A stretch of 64,000 bases of DNA from Anthracocystis setariae (lineage: Eukaryota; Basidiomycota; Ustilaginomycetes; Ustilaginales; Ustilaginaceae), in assembly GCA_928724745.1 (NCBI GenBank), contig CAKMXJ010000004.1, forward strand, positions 930,001 through 994,000, given 5' to 3'. The translations under genes were made by a program, and so were the position numbers. Every line of letters begins with the position of its first letter. Positions within the stretch are counted from its first letter, which is position 1. The notes beneath the pieces are model-generated. The model was not told where the DNA came from and searched no databases. It saw nothing but the letters and a program-made list of their open reading frames with translations. Of the stretch, positions 28,106 through 38,700 are shown in pieces.

Positions 28106-31100
28106 ATGGTGCAGCATGGCAGAGGTGTCGGTTCGCATCCCGATGAACCTCCACCAAAGCGACGCACCCTTCAGATCAAGATAGGAAGGTCCAAGTCGTC
28201 CACCACCGAGGAGCAAGCTTCGCCATCGCTCAATCGAGGTATTCGAATCTCGCTGAAAAGGAAGCCATCGCTTCCGCCATCGCAACTCCCACCACCGAGG
28301 TTCGCAACTCAGCATGGCGAGGATCAAGATGAGGACGACGACGACGACGACGAGGAAGCGCAAGAGGAGCAACAAGTAGGCCCAGACGAGGATTCCGAGC
28401 AGGACGAAGATGGAGATGACGACCGTGGCGAGGACGAGGAAGAGGACGAGGAGGATAAGGGTGAGGATGGCGAGGAAGAAGAAGGGGAAGAAGAGGATGG
28501 TGAAGGCCAAGGCAACGAAGACGATCCGAATGGCAGGCAGAGCAGTGCGGTCGGCGATGGGTCTTCGGCTCTACGCGTGCGCGGCAAGAATGGTGCCTTC
28601 AAGAGCTCGACAGCAACGAGTAGCTCCGACTCCTCCCGCCGTCCGATCAAACGTCTGCGCTCCAAAGGCTTGTACGAAGCATTGCCTAAACTCATCGAGA
28701 ATCTTCAGCGTCGCGACAGCTACAAGTTCTTTTGCGAACCTGTCAACCCTGACGACGTGCCAGGCTACACGGACGTCATCAAGTCTCCCATGGACTTTGG
28801 CACTATGCAGCGCAAAGTCGACGATCGCCTCTACAGTCACATGAACGAGTTCAAGTCGGATTTCCTGCTCGTCGTCAACAACGCCATGACGTTCAACCCA
28901 GAAGGTACGCTCTATTACAATGAGGCCAAGCGCATCTCCGCATGGGGAAGCAGGGCAATCGAGCGAGAAGGTATGGCGGTCAATGACAATGGCCGCGCCG
29001 GAGTCAAGGGCGACGAGATCAGAAGACAGAAGACTCTTGCAAGGCAAGCTGCCTCAACCTCTGCAGCCGGATTGGACGCACTACCCAACTTCGGCGAAGC
29101 GTCAGGTCGAAGGCAACTGCGTGGTAATGCACAACAAGTAGCAGATGACTCTGTGCAGCAGACCAACGACGATCTCGATGTGGGCTCGGGTGATGTTCTC
29201 ACTCGCTCGGCAGCGCGTGGCTCTCAGATTGCTTTCAGTGCAGGTGTCCAGGCGATCATGGAAGCCGCACGAGTCACATCCCAGGCACGTCAGCGAGCAG
29301 CCATTGCCCTGGGGCTGACGGGGGGAACACTGACACGCGAAGATTCTGTCATGTCAGGTCTGAAAGGCGAAGACGACATGGATCTCGACGACGACGACGA
29401 CCTCGATGCGTCCGATGAAGAAGGTATACGTGCCAGCGTACCCAGAGACTTGCAAGATCGTTCCGGTGCTCTCGATGCTTCCATGGGCACGTCCTCCCGA
29501 AGACTGGGGTCATCTCAACCGGGCGGTACTCCTTCCACTCCCTTGGGTCAAAGGCAGCCTAGTCCAGATGCACTACGCAAGCGTCTCGCAGCTGTCACCG
29601 GCACTCCCATCCAGGCGCTGGCAAGTCCAATCGGACCCAATCCAGGAACAAGCAGGACATCTAAACAGGCCAAGCAAAAAGCTCGTCTCGGCGCTCCCGG
29701 AACGCCCAAGCGTCTCCTGGCGCGCACCGACCTCACCAGCTCAGGCACACTAGTTGCTGGTGCATCTGGTGGATCTCATGCACCGGCAGCAGCTGCTGCT
29801 CAAATCATGGCGAACGTGCCTCAGACTCAGCTGCGACCCAGCATGGCCAACTACACGTTCGATGACGACGGCTCTATCAACCCAGACGACATCGACGATC
29901 TGCATACTTTCATCACGCTCCATCGCAGTGGCAAGCATATTCTGATGCCGACCGTCGAGTCACTTCACCCTATCCCGTTCATTCCTGGAGATTACACCAG
30001 CAATGGATCAGGCGACAAGGAGAAAGAGCAGAACAAGGAGGAAGAGCGACCGAAGGGCAAGGAGAAAGGCAAGGACAAGACGGCAGCTGATGACGAAGGT
30101 GACTCGGACGATGACGATGGCAAGGAGGGAGGAAGAGAGAAGGGCGACAAGGATCCGCTCTCAACGCTACCACCGTTGCGTCCTGGTGCTCCAGATCCGC
30201 TCTACTCGGCAATCGCACCCGAGCCTGAGCCTCTCCACAGCAACCTTAGCCACGACGTTGAACCCCTCCCGCCTCACTTCCGGAACATGCCATTCCTAGT
30301 ACCAAGCCTTTCCCGCGATCGCCCCTCCACTACGCCAGCACCGAAGTCTGGCAAGGTTGCTGCACAGCAAGAACAGCGACCGGATCTGCCATGCTCGTGG
30401 AGCAATCCTGCCTATGAAGAGGCGCTGAAGAACGACAAGCGACCCAAGAAGCAGAAGGATAAGGAGCGAGAAAAGGAGAAAGAGACTCTGGAGGACTGGA
30501 GCTACTTCCGACCTACCTTGACTCGTTTGCTGGAGATCACCGATCTGGGACCGTTCGGCGCCATCGCGCCACGAACAGACGATGCCACGACGTTAACGAC
30601 AGCGATCAAGGCACTGCCAAAAGGCAGAAATGCCAAAATGCAAGCCAGGCAGGCGGATGCGAAGAGCACACGAGCTACCACCTTCTCGACCACCCTCGTT
30701 GGCGAAGAAGGCGTCGAGGCAATTAAGGCTGAACTGCAGCGCAAGAGGTTCGGCTTCACGTCTCCCCAACAGATTCTCGAGGTCTGTCTACAGGCCGTGC
30801 GAAATAACAGGAAGGCGCTTGTGTTGGACTCTGAGCGCCGCGATGCCGCGCAAGGGATAGCGGACAAGGTGTACGGCGATGTGGTTGGTCAGGCGTATGT
30901 GCGCAGTGTAGGCGAGTTTGTGGGAGGGGCAATGCGGCATGCGATGCTGCTGGATGATGCGGACGATGAGGAGGAGCAGCGCATTGCGGATGCTGAGGCT
31001 AGATTGGTGTCGGTCGCGGCATCGCGGCGAACGAGGGAGGTGGAGAGTACGCCTGTGCCAACAGCTGCCTCCAGGAGGGGTCCGTTCATGTGGCGTGACA

Positions 31101-31645
31101 GTACTGAAGAGTTGGGTGGAGCGGTAACTCCCGCAGGCGACGCAAGCGGTGCTGCTACGCCCGTACCGGCTGAGGTCGCGAAAGCGACCATGTCCGAGGC
31201 GGTTGAGGGGCACCATGCTGTCGTGGCTCAACTCGAACCGATGCATGTGCCCCTGGCGCAGGTGGTGGAGGAGGAAATCATCCGACCGCTCACCGGCAAC
31301 ACACTCGACGTCCTCCACCTCATCGCCGCGTTGCTCGAAACACAAGGCTCCAAGACACTCAATGTCGAAGAAATCGAAGCACGTCTGCTCAGCAACAAAG
31401 TAACCCCATACGCACCCGAGGGTACCGCCACTTGCAACTCGGCATCAACCAAACCGGCCAACCCTACACCGAAACCTGCAGCGCAACCAGCACCAACACC
31501 AACACCAACACCAACACCGCTTCCATTCACCTCCGAGCTCGAATGGCTCAAAGACCAACCCACCCTCACTCAGCTCCTGGACGAAGCCCGCAACGATATC
31601 GACAGTCTAGGCTCCATCCTCAATTATATCGTCCAAAACGCTTGA
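28106..31645 (+). CDS. Bromodomain protein, BRD7/BRD9-like chromatin factor
   Basis: A 1179-residue protein with a single bromodomain at about 188-290 (GLYEALPKLIENLQRRD ... KSPMDFGTMQRKVD ... NNAMTFNPEGTLYYNEAKRI). It retains the acetyl-lysine-binding Asn264 and the adjacent YYNEA motif, most like the BRD7/BRD9/BRPF group; in animals these belong to SWI/SNF-type remodelers. Residues ~72-140 are an extremely acidic Asp/Glu stretch. The rest is largely disordered, with Lys/Glu-rich helices near 630-650 and 780-800. More ordered conserved-looking parts occur near 870-945 (RKRFGFTSPQQILEVCLQ) and 1050-1100 (VEEEIIRPLTGNTLDVLHLIAALLE). The C-terminal AQPAPTPTPTP run is low complexity. The exact complex is an inference. 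The start at 28106 is the first in-frame ATG; a small upstream exon is not excluded. Confidence 0.8.
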   Translation: MVQHGRGVGSHPDEPPPKRRTLQIKIGRSKSSTTEEQASPSLNRGIRISLKRKPSLPPSQLPPPRFATQHGEDQDEDDDDDDEEAQEEQQVGPDEDSEQDEDGDDDRGEDEEEDEEDKGEDGEEEEGEEEDGEGQGNEDDPNGRQSSAVGDGSSALRVRGKNGAFKSSTATSSSDSSRRPIKRLRSKGLYEALPKLIENLQRRDSYKFFCEPVNPDDVPGYTDVIKSPMDFGTMQRKVDDRLYSHMNEFKSDFLLVVNNAMTFNPEGTLYYNEAKRISAWGSRAIEREGMAVNDNGRAGVKGDEIRRQKTLARQAASTSAAGLDALPNFGEASGRRQLRGNAQQVADDSVQQTNDDLDVGSGDVLTRSAARGSQIAFSAGVQAIMEAARVTSQARQRAAIALGLTGGTLTREDSVMSGLKGEDDMDLDDDDDLDASDEEGIRASVPRDLQDRSGALDASMGTSSRRLGSSQPGGTPSTPLGQRQPSPDALRKRLAAVTGTPIQALASPIGPNPGTSRTSKQAKQKARLGAPGTPKRLLARTDLTSSGTLVAGASGGSHAPAAAAAQIMANVPQTQLRPSMANYTFDDDGSINPDDIDDLHTFITLHRSGKHILMPTVESLHPIPFIPGDYTSNGSGDKEKEQNKEEERPKGKEKGKDKTAADDEGDSDDDDGKEGGREKGDKDPLSTLPPLRPGAPDPLYSAIAPEPEPLHSNLSHDVEPLPPHFRNMPFLVPSLSRDRPSTTPAPKSGKVAAQQEQRPDLPCSWSNPAYEEALKNDKRPKKQKDKEREKEKETLEDWSYFRPTLTRLLEITDLGPFGAIAPRTDDATTLTTAIKALPKGRNAKMQARQADAKSTRATTFSTTLVGEEGVEAIKAELQRKRFGFTSPQQILEVCLQAVRNNRKALVLDSERRDAAQGIADKVYGDVVGQAYVRSVGEFVGGAMRHAMLLDDADDEEEQRIADAEARLVSVAASRRTREVESTPVPTAASRRGPFMWRDSTEELGGAVTPAGDASGAATPVPAEVAKATMSEAVEGHHAVVAQLEPMHVPLAQVVEEEIIRPLTGNTLDVLHLIAALLETQGSKTLNVEEIEARLLSNKVTPYAPEGTATCNSASTKPANPTPKPAAQPAPTPTPTPTPLPFTSELEWLKDQPTLTQLLDEARNDIDSLGSILNYIVQNA

Positions 31646-32973
31646 GTCCCCTTCGACGCTATGTACCATCAGCGGTTTTATTGTTATTCTACAAAGTCAA
31701 AATGCCATACGCTGTCATCGCAGTGCTGGCCATCGAGGATGCGGTGGAAGTGAGCGACCAGATCCGATGGCTCGGCTATCAACTCGGGGTTGAGGTTGCG
31801 ATCATGCTACTCTCGCACTCACACTCGCAAGACAAAATTTAACCGCATTACACAATTGAATGAGACTATATCGCATGAGAACATCTGGCTGGAGGGGAAG
31901 GAGACATGAAAAACGCACACCTTACGAGCTATCATGGCGTCGGAGGGCTGAAGCCGCGTCGCGATCAGTGGAGAGCGGATTGCCGTGCTCGGCTACTGTG
32001 ATCCAATCGTGAAGCTCTTACATCCAGTCTCGTGCCATCGCTGATGTGATATTAGCAAGCGAAGCATTGATCAGGGAGGAAAACCCATCGCCACTTTGAG
32101 GCTCTTGTCGACCATACAGCGGCTTGACCTTTGCGAAGGCCTTCTCAGCCAGGTTCGAACCACGCCAAGTATGGTGGCAAGCACTGAACCGGGTGGCCTG
32201 CAGATTCAATAGTGCATGCGAGTCGTTGACTCAGCGTGTACAGCACTGAGCGACGGCGGTGTGCCAAATTAGAGACATAAGAGTGTGAGATCGAAAATAT
32301 CATTTCGGCTTTGGCCGTATTGAAGGACGAGCTAAAGAGACGACCAAATGCCAAAATTGAGTGTGGGCGTGTGGCGAACACGTTAGTGCATTTAGGCAGA
32401 ACAGCAGTGTGTCCATAATCGGGTGATTTTACGTCTCAGAAAAAAAAAAAACAAAAAAAGACACGCTAGCTTTTAGCAGTAAGTAGGTATGTGCTGTTTG
32501 CTGCGCCGAGGGAAAAATCATCCCATCTGCTGCAGCGCACACTACACAATTAGTTATCTTAGCTTGTCTAAGCTAAGCATTCGGCGACCCTTTTTCGTCC
32601 CCAAAATTTCCAACTGGTACTGCACGCCTATAGGACCAAAAAAAAAAAAAACAAGGATCGACGTACAGCAACAAGACTGCAGCCTCACTTACTGTAAAAA
32701 TGGCAAAGTGTACTGTAGTGTTGCCTTCCAAAGTAACACGGGTGCGCAGCAGCCACAGCTAGGCTGAAGAGTTTCCGGCTGAAAATCGCTCGCCTGCGTG
32801 CTTATGTGTGACAGCTTGAAGCATAAACTTACTTTGACCGTCCCGTTTCCTACCCAAATACTCTACAGGACACGCTTCATTCCTTCCTACCACCATCACT
32901 CCACGCGCTCCCATCACCTTCATTCTCCTATCGTTCAGGTGCAATCACACCCCGATAGCGTTAGCTACTCACG
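31646..32973. other. 1.3-kb intergenic region upstream of ERG25
   Basis: No convincing gene. It contains A-tracts (32441-32457 and 32638-32651), GTGTACTGTAG near 32710, and a CT-rich leader before 32974. Short ORFs here show no domain. Confidence 0.6.
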
Positions 32974-33915
32974 ATGGAGTTCGTTTCGCAGCAGCTCAAT
33001 GCAACCGTGGGGTCGCTGCTCAATCCGGCCACCACTCACCTTGCCTCCGATCTGTACAAGAACACCGACCTTGCATCTCTCAATGTCTTTGAGAAGGCAT
33101 GGGCCAGCTGGTACCTCTACTGGGGCAACCCGGTTCTCGCCACCGGTATCATGTCATTCGTTCTGCACGAGGTGGTTTACTTCGGCCGAGCAATTCCTTG
33201 GATCATCATCGATGCGATGCCTAGCATGCGCAAGTACAAGCTACAGGACGACAAGGTGCCGACGCCTGAGCAGCAGTGGAAGTGCACCAAGTACGTGCTT
33301 CTTTCGCATTTCACCGTCGAGCTTCCTCAGATCTGGTCGTTCCACCCCATCTGCGAGTACTTTGGTCTTGCCACCCACGAGGTTCCCTTCCCGCACTGGA
33401 CCAAGATCGTCTGGCAGATTGCTCTTTTCTTCGTGTTTGAAGACGCTTTCCACTACTGGGCTCACCGCGCGCTCCACTGGGGTCCTCTCTACAAGCACAT
33501 CCACAAGAAGCACCACGAGTACTCGGCACCCTTCGGTCTCGCTGCCGAGTACGCGCATCCTCTGGAAGTGCTCATCCTCGGCACCGGTACCATTGGCGGT
33601 CCCTTCCTGCTGTGCGCTTTCACCAAGGATATGCATATCTTGACCGTCTACATTTGGATCGTGCTTCGTCTGTTCCAAGCCATCGACGCGCACTCTGGTT
33701 ACGACTTCCCTATTTCGATGCACAACTGGGTCCCCTTCTGGGCCGGTGCTGACCACCACGACCACCACCACCAGGCGTTCGTTGGCTGCTACTCGACCTC
33801 GTTCCGCTGGTGGGACAGCGTCATGGGCACCGACCTCTCCTACAAGCGTGCCCGTGCTCGTCAGGCAGAGAAGAAGCGACAGGCTCTTGAAGCTAAGGAT
33901 GGCAAGGCTCAGTAA
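32974..33915 (+). CDS. ERG25: C-4 methylsterol oxidase (Erg25), ergosterol biosynthesis
   Basis: A 313-residue membrane-bound di-iron oxygenase of the fatty acid hydroxylase/sterol desaturase superfamily. It has the histidine clusters HRALH (164-168), HKKHHEY (about 177-183) and HDHHHQAF (about 260-267), which bind the two irons. Hydrophobic helices occur near 50-75, 110-130, 145-160 and 205-235. Erg25 oxidises the C-4 methyl groups of 4,4-dimethylzymosterol in the ER with Erg26 and Erg27. Length is close to yeast Erg25 (309 aa). The C-terminus is Lys/Arg-rich (ARQAEKKRQAL), where fungal Erg25 often carries an ER-retrieval di-lysine; here it ends KDGKAQ. Single exon; the start is preceded by CACG at -4 to -1. 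Confidence 0.97.
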   Translation: MEFVSQQLNATVGSLLNPATTHLASDLYKNTDLASLNVFEKAWASWYLYWGNPVLATGIMSFVLHEVVYFGRAIPWIIIDAMPSMRKYKLQDDKVPTPEQQWKCTKYVLLSHFTVELPQIWSFHPICEYFGLATHEVPFPHWTKIVWQIALFFVFEDAFHYWAHRALHWGPLYKHIHKKHHEYSAPFGLAAEYAHPLEVLILGTGTIGGPFLLCAFTKDMHILTVYIWIVLRLFQAIDAHSGYDFPISMHNWVPFWAGADHHDHHHQAFVGCYSTSFRWWDSVMGTDLSYKRARARQAEKKRQALEAKDGKAQ

Positions 33916-35742
33916 TGGATCTGCAAGCTTCCAGTTGTTTGCAACTGCTGCTCTACCGTATAATACATCTCTTCACCACTCTCTTGTGCTCCATCTCACG
34001 AGATTTGCAACCGGAGCTCTCACGCTCAGCCGGTAATACCTCTTTTCCTTGTCAGCCGATGAGGCTTTCCAAGATGTAAATAGCTAGCCAGAAAGCCGGC
34101 GTCATTGCTCTCACTCTGAGTGGTGTGCAGCTTCTGGTGATTGTTCCCAACCAATAATAGAACAATAACCTAGATCGACTTTTGACGGTGACTTTCCTCG
34201 GCTCGCACCGTGCTGTTGCGGACAGTTGCAGGCGTCATTCCCGGACCAGGTCGAGATTTGAGCCAATGCAGTCAGTTGCACATTCATTGCGTGACGAGAT
34301 TGCTTTGAGACGAAGTAGATGCGAAACGTAGCGCCGTCGGCTGGATTGCACCGTACTGTACAGTAGGACTGTAAAGTATGATTTTGCGTAGAACAATGGT
34401 GAATGCCTGATTCCAAGCGCTCGCATAAGTGCGTAAATACATGTTCCCAATTGTCTGCTTGTCCAACTAATGATCAAGGCTCATTGCATGCCCGCTTGAT
34501 CTAGGAGCCTGACATGTCTACATTACTGTATCTTGCTGCAGTAAGGGGTCGGAGCGAGCCGCTGCGAAAATGGCATGGCCAGCAGCTTTGATGTGTACTC
34601 TAAGTGCCTGCCACGGATGCCAAAATTCGAACCAAGCTCGGAGCTTTGCAAACTGGCGCCCAACCCCACTGCCACTGCTATGGTGTGGTTTAGACTGCGC
34701 TAAACATGGCGATCAAACTGTACCGCCAATTACCGCAGAGACCGCACAGTCGGGAGGACGCCGATTCGTGGGTACAGTCACAGTTTGCCAGGGCGCGGGC
34801 GTAAATTTTTTAGGCTTTCAGGGTGTGAGTTGACGAGAAAAGCATGCATGCATGCGTGCGTGTGTGTCTGTCTGAGTTGCATGCGTGAAAAATTGACGAC
34901 GTGAGCAAGCGTGTGACAAGCTGAGCGTGTGAGAAAAAGAGAGAGAGAGAGAGAGACAAGTGCTGGTTGTGTGTGCCTTCGAGTGACAACAGACAACAAT
35001 AGAAACAGAGGGGTTCAAAAGTAGTGCCACCCAAAGCAACACTCACGCAAATTATTGCTGCCAATATGCACAGCACCGTGCAGCACTTTAATAAAACAAT
35101 GCACGATTGATGCAACTCTGCACTCCTCTCCCACTCGCTCACCAACCGACCTATCCTATCCTATCCTATCCTGACCTGTCCTGACCTATGCTCGCTTCCT
35201 TTCATCTTGCCTTGTCGACTCGCTACAGTACCGTCACTCTATCTCTCAATCACCTTGGCCTACCACAGCGAAATCAGCCGACTGACTGGATTGTGCATTC
35301 GCCGCATTCGCTTCTCGCTTCGTCGGTTGTCTGCATCTCTGCCGAAAGCCACACCTGTCATCTGTCATATCCTCATCAACGGTTTACGACGCTTTCATCC
35401 CTTTCCCCAACATACAGTCTCCCCTTTCAAGTATACCCATATCGCATATAGAAGATACACCAGGCCAACCGTCCTTCTGCCTCGTTCCAAGTGCTGCCAT
35501 CTGGCAACTAGATCATCACCTAGCTCACCCACTCACGCCTCGACATCGTTTCCCACGCATCAACGTGCGCTTCATTTCACCAAACCCGCTCAACTCGCAA
35601 GCCAGCCTGCCACAACTATTCTTCTCACCGCAACGGATAGAGCTCCGTCGCCCAGCATACTCGCGTCTTGCCTACATCCAACGTCACCATTCGAGATACA
35701 TTCCTTTGCCACTCGGCAAGAGCGCCAGTGCGTCCATAAGCG
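33916..35742. other. 1.8-kb intergenic region between ERG25 and the Msb1-like gene
   Basis: No gene is recognised. It contains a perfect 12-bp palindrome TACTGTACAGTA at 34354-34365, a GA run (34938-34957), a CTATC array (35151-35170) and a long CT/AC-rich stretch (35170-35740) that looks like a long 5' leader of the Msb1-like gene. It has several short upstream ORFs. Confidence 0.6.
35151..35170. repeat. (CTATC)4 pentanucleotide repeat
   Basis: Four CTATC units followed by degenerate CTGAC/CTGTC/CTGAC/CTATG units up to about 35190. Confidence 0.9.
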
Positions 35743-38700
35743 ATGCCTGGCCTCTTCTCCAAAAGCAAAGCAAAGGCTTCAAATCCAATCAGCTTGGAAA
35801 AACCCTACCTCGGCGCCGTCAGCTCGGCCGACGTAGATCGCTTGCGTCTTTCGTCTCCCACTCCCAGCACAGCCGATGCCAAGATCCTCCCTCAGGTCCC
35901 CACCAAGGATGACCTGCCTCGATCGCCACCCAATCATCCATCTTCACGTTTATCATCGCTTCCGCTAAATCTGATGCCTGCTAAAATGCAAGAGTTCGGT
36001 CAGATCTCAACTCTCGACCACCCACGAGCTCACACCATCGCCTCCTCCACCCATTCCACCGACAAGAGCTATCTTCACGCAAGTACGGCCTATACACTCA
36101 ACAGCGCTCGTCGTCCCACTCCAAGTCTTCATTCGGTTACGTCACGTTCCAGTATTGGTCAAAGCAAGAGGTCTGTCTCTCCCGCATATGACGCTCTTCC
36201 TCTCAATGGCTCATCCGGCTCAAAAGCTTCCTATGTCTATGGCTACACAACACAAGGCTGGCATATCCAGCTCGAACCCACTCGAGTGTTGGCGCTGCTC
36301 GAGGCGTGCGGGCAACAGATCCGTAATCGAGGCCTTGACAATCCGCTCATTTTCTCCTCTATGGCCCTAGACCTTTCCCCCGCCAATGTTTCGTCGCTCA
36401 TCAGATCCTTCTCGTCCAGGAGTGCCAGTAGTGTGCATGCACTCCCGCAGCCATTCCTCGACGAAATCCGCTTTGCCAATCCACACGATCTTGCAGCCCT
36501 TATCAAATGGGCCTTGGCCCGTCTAGGCCGTGTCCTTGCGGTTCCCGTCCCCATCCAAGGCGCAAAAAAGGGCGATCTTCGCGAAGAGATGGTCTACGTT
36601 CAGCAACGAGGCTTCCTCGACCTCGAATCCTACAACACTTGGCGTGAGCAAGAACGCAGGCAGCACCATCCCGCCACCGCCTTCAACGACTTTGTCGCTC
36701 ATCTTAAGCCTGACAACGCCAAGCTACTGATCGCGCTCTTTTCGCTCCTCTCCTCCACTGCAAGCTATTCACTCAAGAACGGTATGATGCCCGCCAAGCT
36801 TAGCAAGCACTTTGGTGTATTGCTATTCGGTCTGCCCGAAGACGATACTTTCGCTCGTACCTACGACGCTTACGTCCGAGCCAGCAATGCTACAGAGCAC
36901 CTTCTGTACGCCTACATTCGATTCCAGGCCACTGCTGCGACTTTGCCCCCTAGGCTAGCTCAACACATCAATGGATATCCTTCCATCTTGCCCTCCGATA
37001 TCACAATGCCTTCTGCTTCGTCGAAGCTGGTGCCCATCACGCAGATCGAACGCACGGTGCGCCTTTACAGCGCTGACCTCGTGCAGACTGCTTGCGAGAT
37101 GGATCTCACAGAGGCTTGCCCCGAGTTGGAAGATTGCAAGGATGGTAATGAGGCTCTGGGCAAGGACCCACAACTATCTGACAAGTTCCGCAAGCTAATC
37201 AACTTGCGAGGCGGCGCGTTGCAAGGTCGCAAGCTCGGAATAGGCCGCAGCAGAAAGATGTCCAACGACAGCGAAGACACTGTTGCGGTCCACTCTTCGC
37301 TTGTCAGCAAGCGCTGGGATGACTTCCTCTCGGATGGGTTTGCTGCCCCTGATTCTTCCAAACTTGCCTTTGACCTCAACGAAAGCGCAAAGCGAAATCC
37401 CGGTCCCAAACGCGAAACAGTGCAGTGGAACACGTTCTTCGAGGAAGGCTTCCAGAGTAGTGATAGCAGAGCGTTGGCTGAGATACTCAGCTTCGACGAT
37501 ACGCTCAAGAACGAAGTGCAAAATTGGCCGACTGAGCGAGATCAGATTCACGCCAAGCTCAAGTCGACCCAAGATAAGCTGCCCCCTTTCAACTACGACA
37601 CCACGCCGCGACTGCTGACCAGTCCGACGCTGGCAGGTGCACCGGAGGGCAAGCATGACCTTCATCCAATAAGCCGAATCGATGAAACCTTTGCCGATGT
37701 TTGGGCGGACTATCTATTGGGCAGCGGCTGGAGCAACCGGGATGAACTGACGCATCGCAACGCCAATTTTGTGATTGTGCAGTACAAGTCTCGCCCGAAT
37801 GCCAGTACGGTGGGTTCGCAGAGTGCTGGATCGAGTCTATCTGCACCAACTCGGTTCCAGGTCTCAACCAGGAAAGACGAGAGCCTTCCAAAGGATGAAC
37901 GGGTGGATGCTGCTTGGTTCGTGATTCAGGAAGTCGTACCGGCCCAGTATCGCGTAGACCTTGAAGCAGCTGGAAGAGGTACGTCTAGGGGTCGAGCGAT
38001 GATCCGCAAGCTCACCATGTTCCGCTCAAAGAAGGAAAAAGAAAAGAGCAACGGTGGCAGTACACACCAAAAGAGTGCCACCGACTCATCCGACGATGTC
38101 TTCAAGCCGGGTTCTGGCGGGCAGACCAAACGGATCCTACTCAGCGACTCACTCAAGGGGAACGGCTCCCAAAACGCATCCCAAAGCTCATTCCGCAGTA
38201 GCCGCACCAGCATCGAAAGAGATAGGAGCGCAAGGTCGGACGGAGGCGACGGTGGCCACAATCAAGAAGACCATGGCCATGCCCAGTTCCGAAGCGAAGG
38301 AGGCGGCAGCAAGCTTATCTCCACATTGAGGGCTAAAAGCATTCGTATGGTGAAAGCTGCCCGTCGCGGCGCATCTTCTCCGGGGGTGAAGACGCATGCT
38401 GACGAGTTTGGCAACACTGCAAGTGCCACTGAAGCGCCATCGACAGCAACCCGTTCAAAGCAGCGGCAGCAGGGAGATATGCTGGTCGACCGATCCTTCA
38501 CCAGTGCGGATTTCGAGACTCACAGTGTGGTTGACGAGGATGCGGCCAGCGCGATATCCTCGTCTTCGGGCTTGCCGAAGCGCAAGCCGAGTCAGCTCAA
38601 GCCCGACGAGGGAGCAAAGAGACAACAAGGTGCAAGCGACGATGCATGGGTCGATATCTTGGTTCGATCGAATGGGAACCGGATGAGTGGTCAAGATGCG

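Noticed and set aside
32135..32175. GGTTCGAACC resembling a tRNA B box
   Set aside because: The flanking 5-nt stems are not complementary on either strand and no A box or acceptor stem can be paired.
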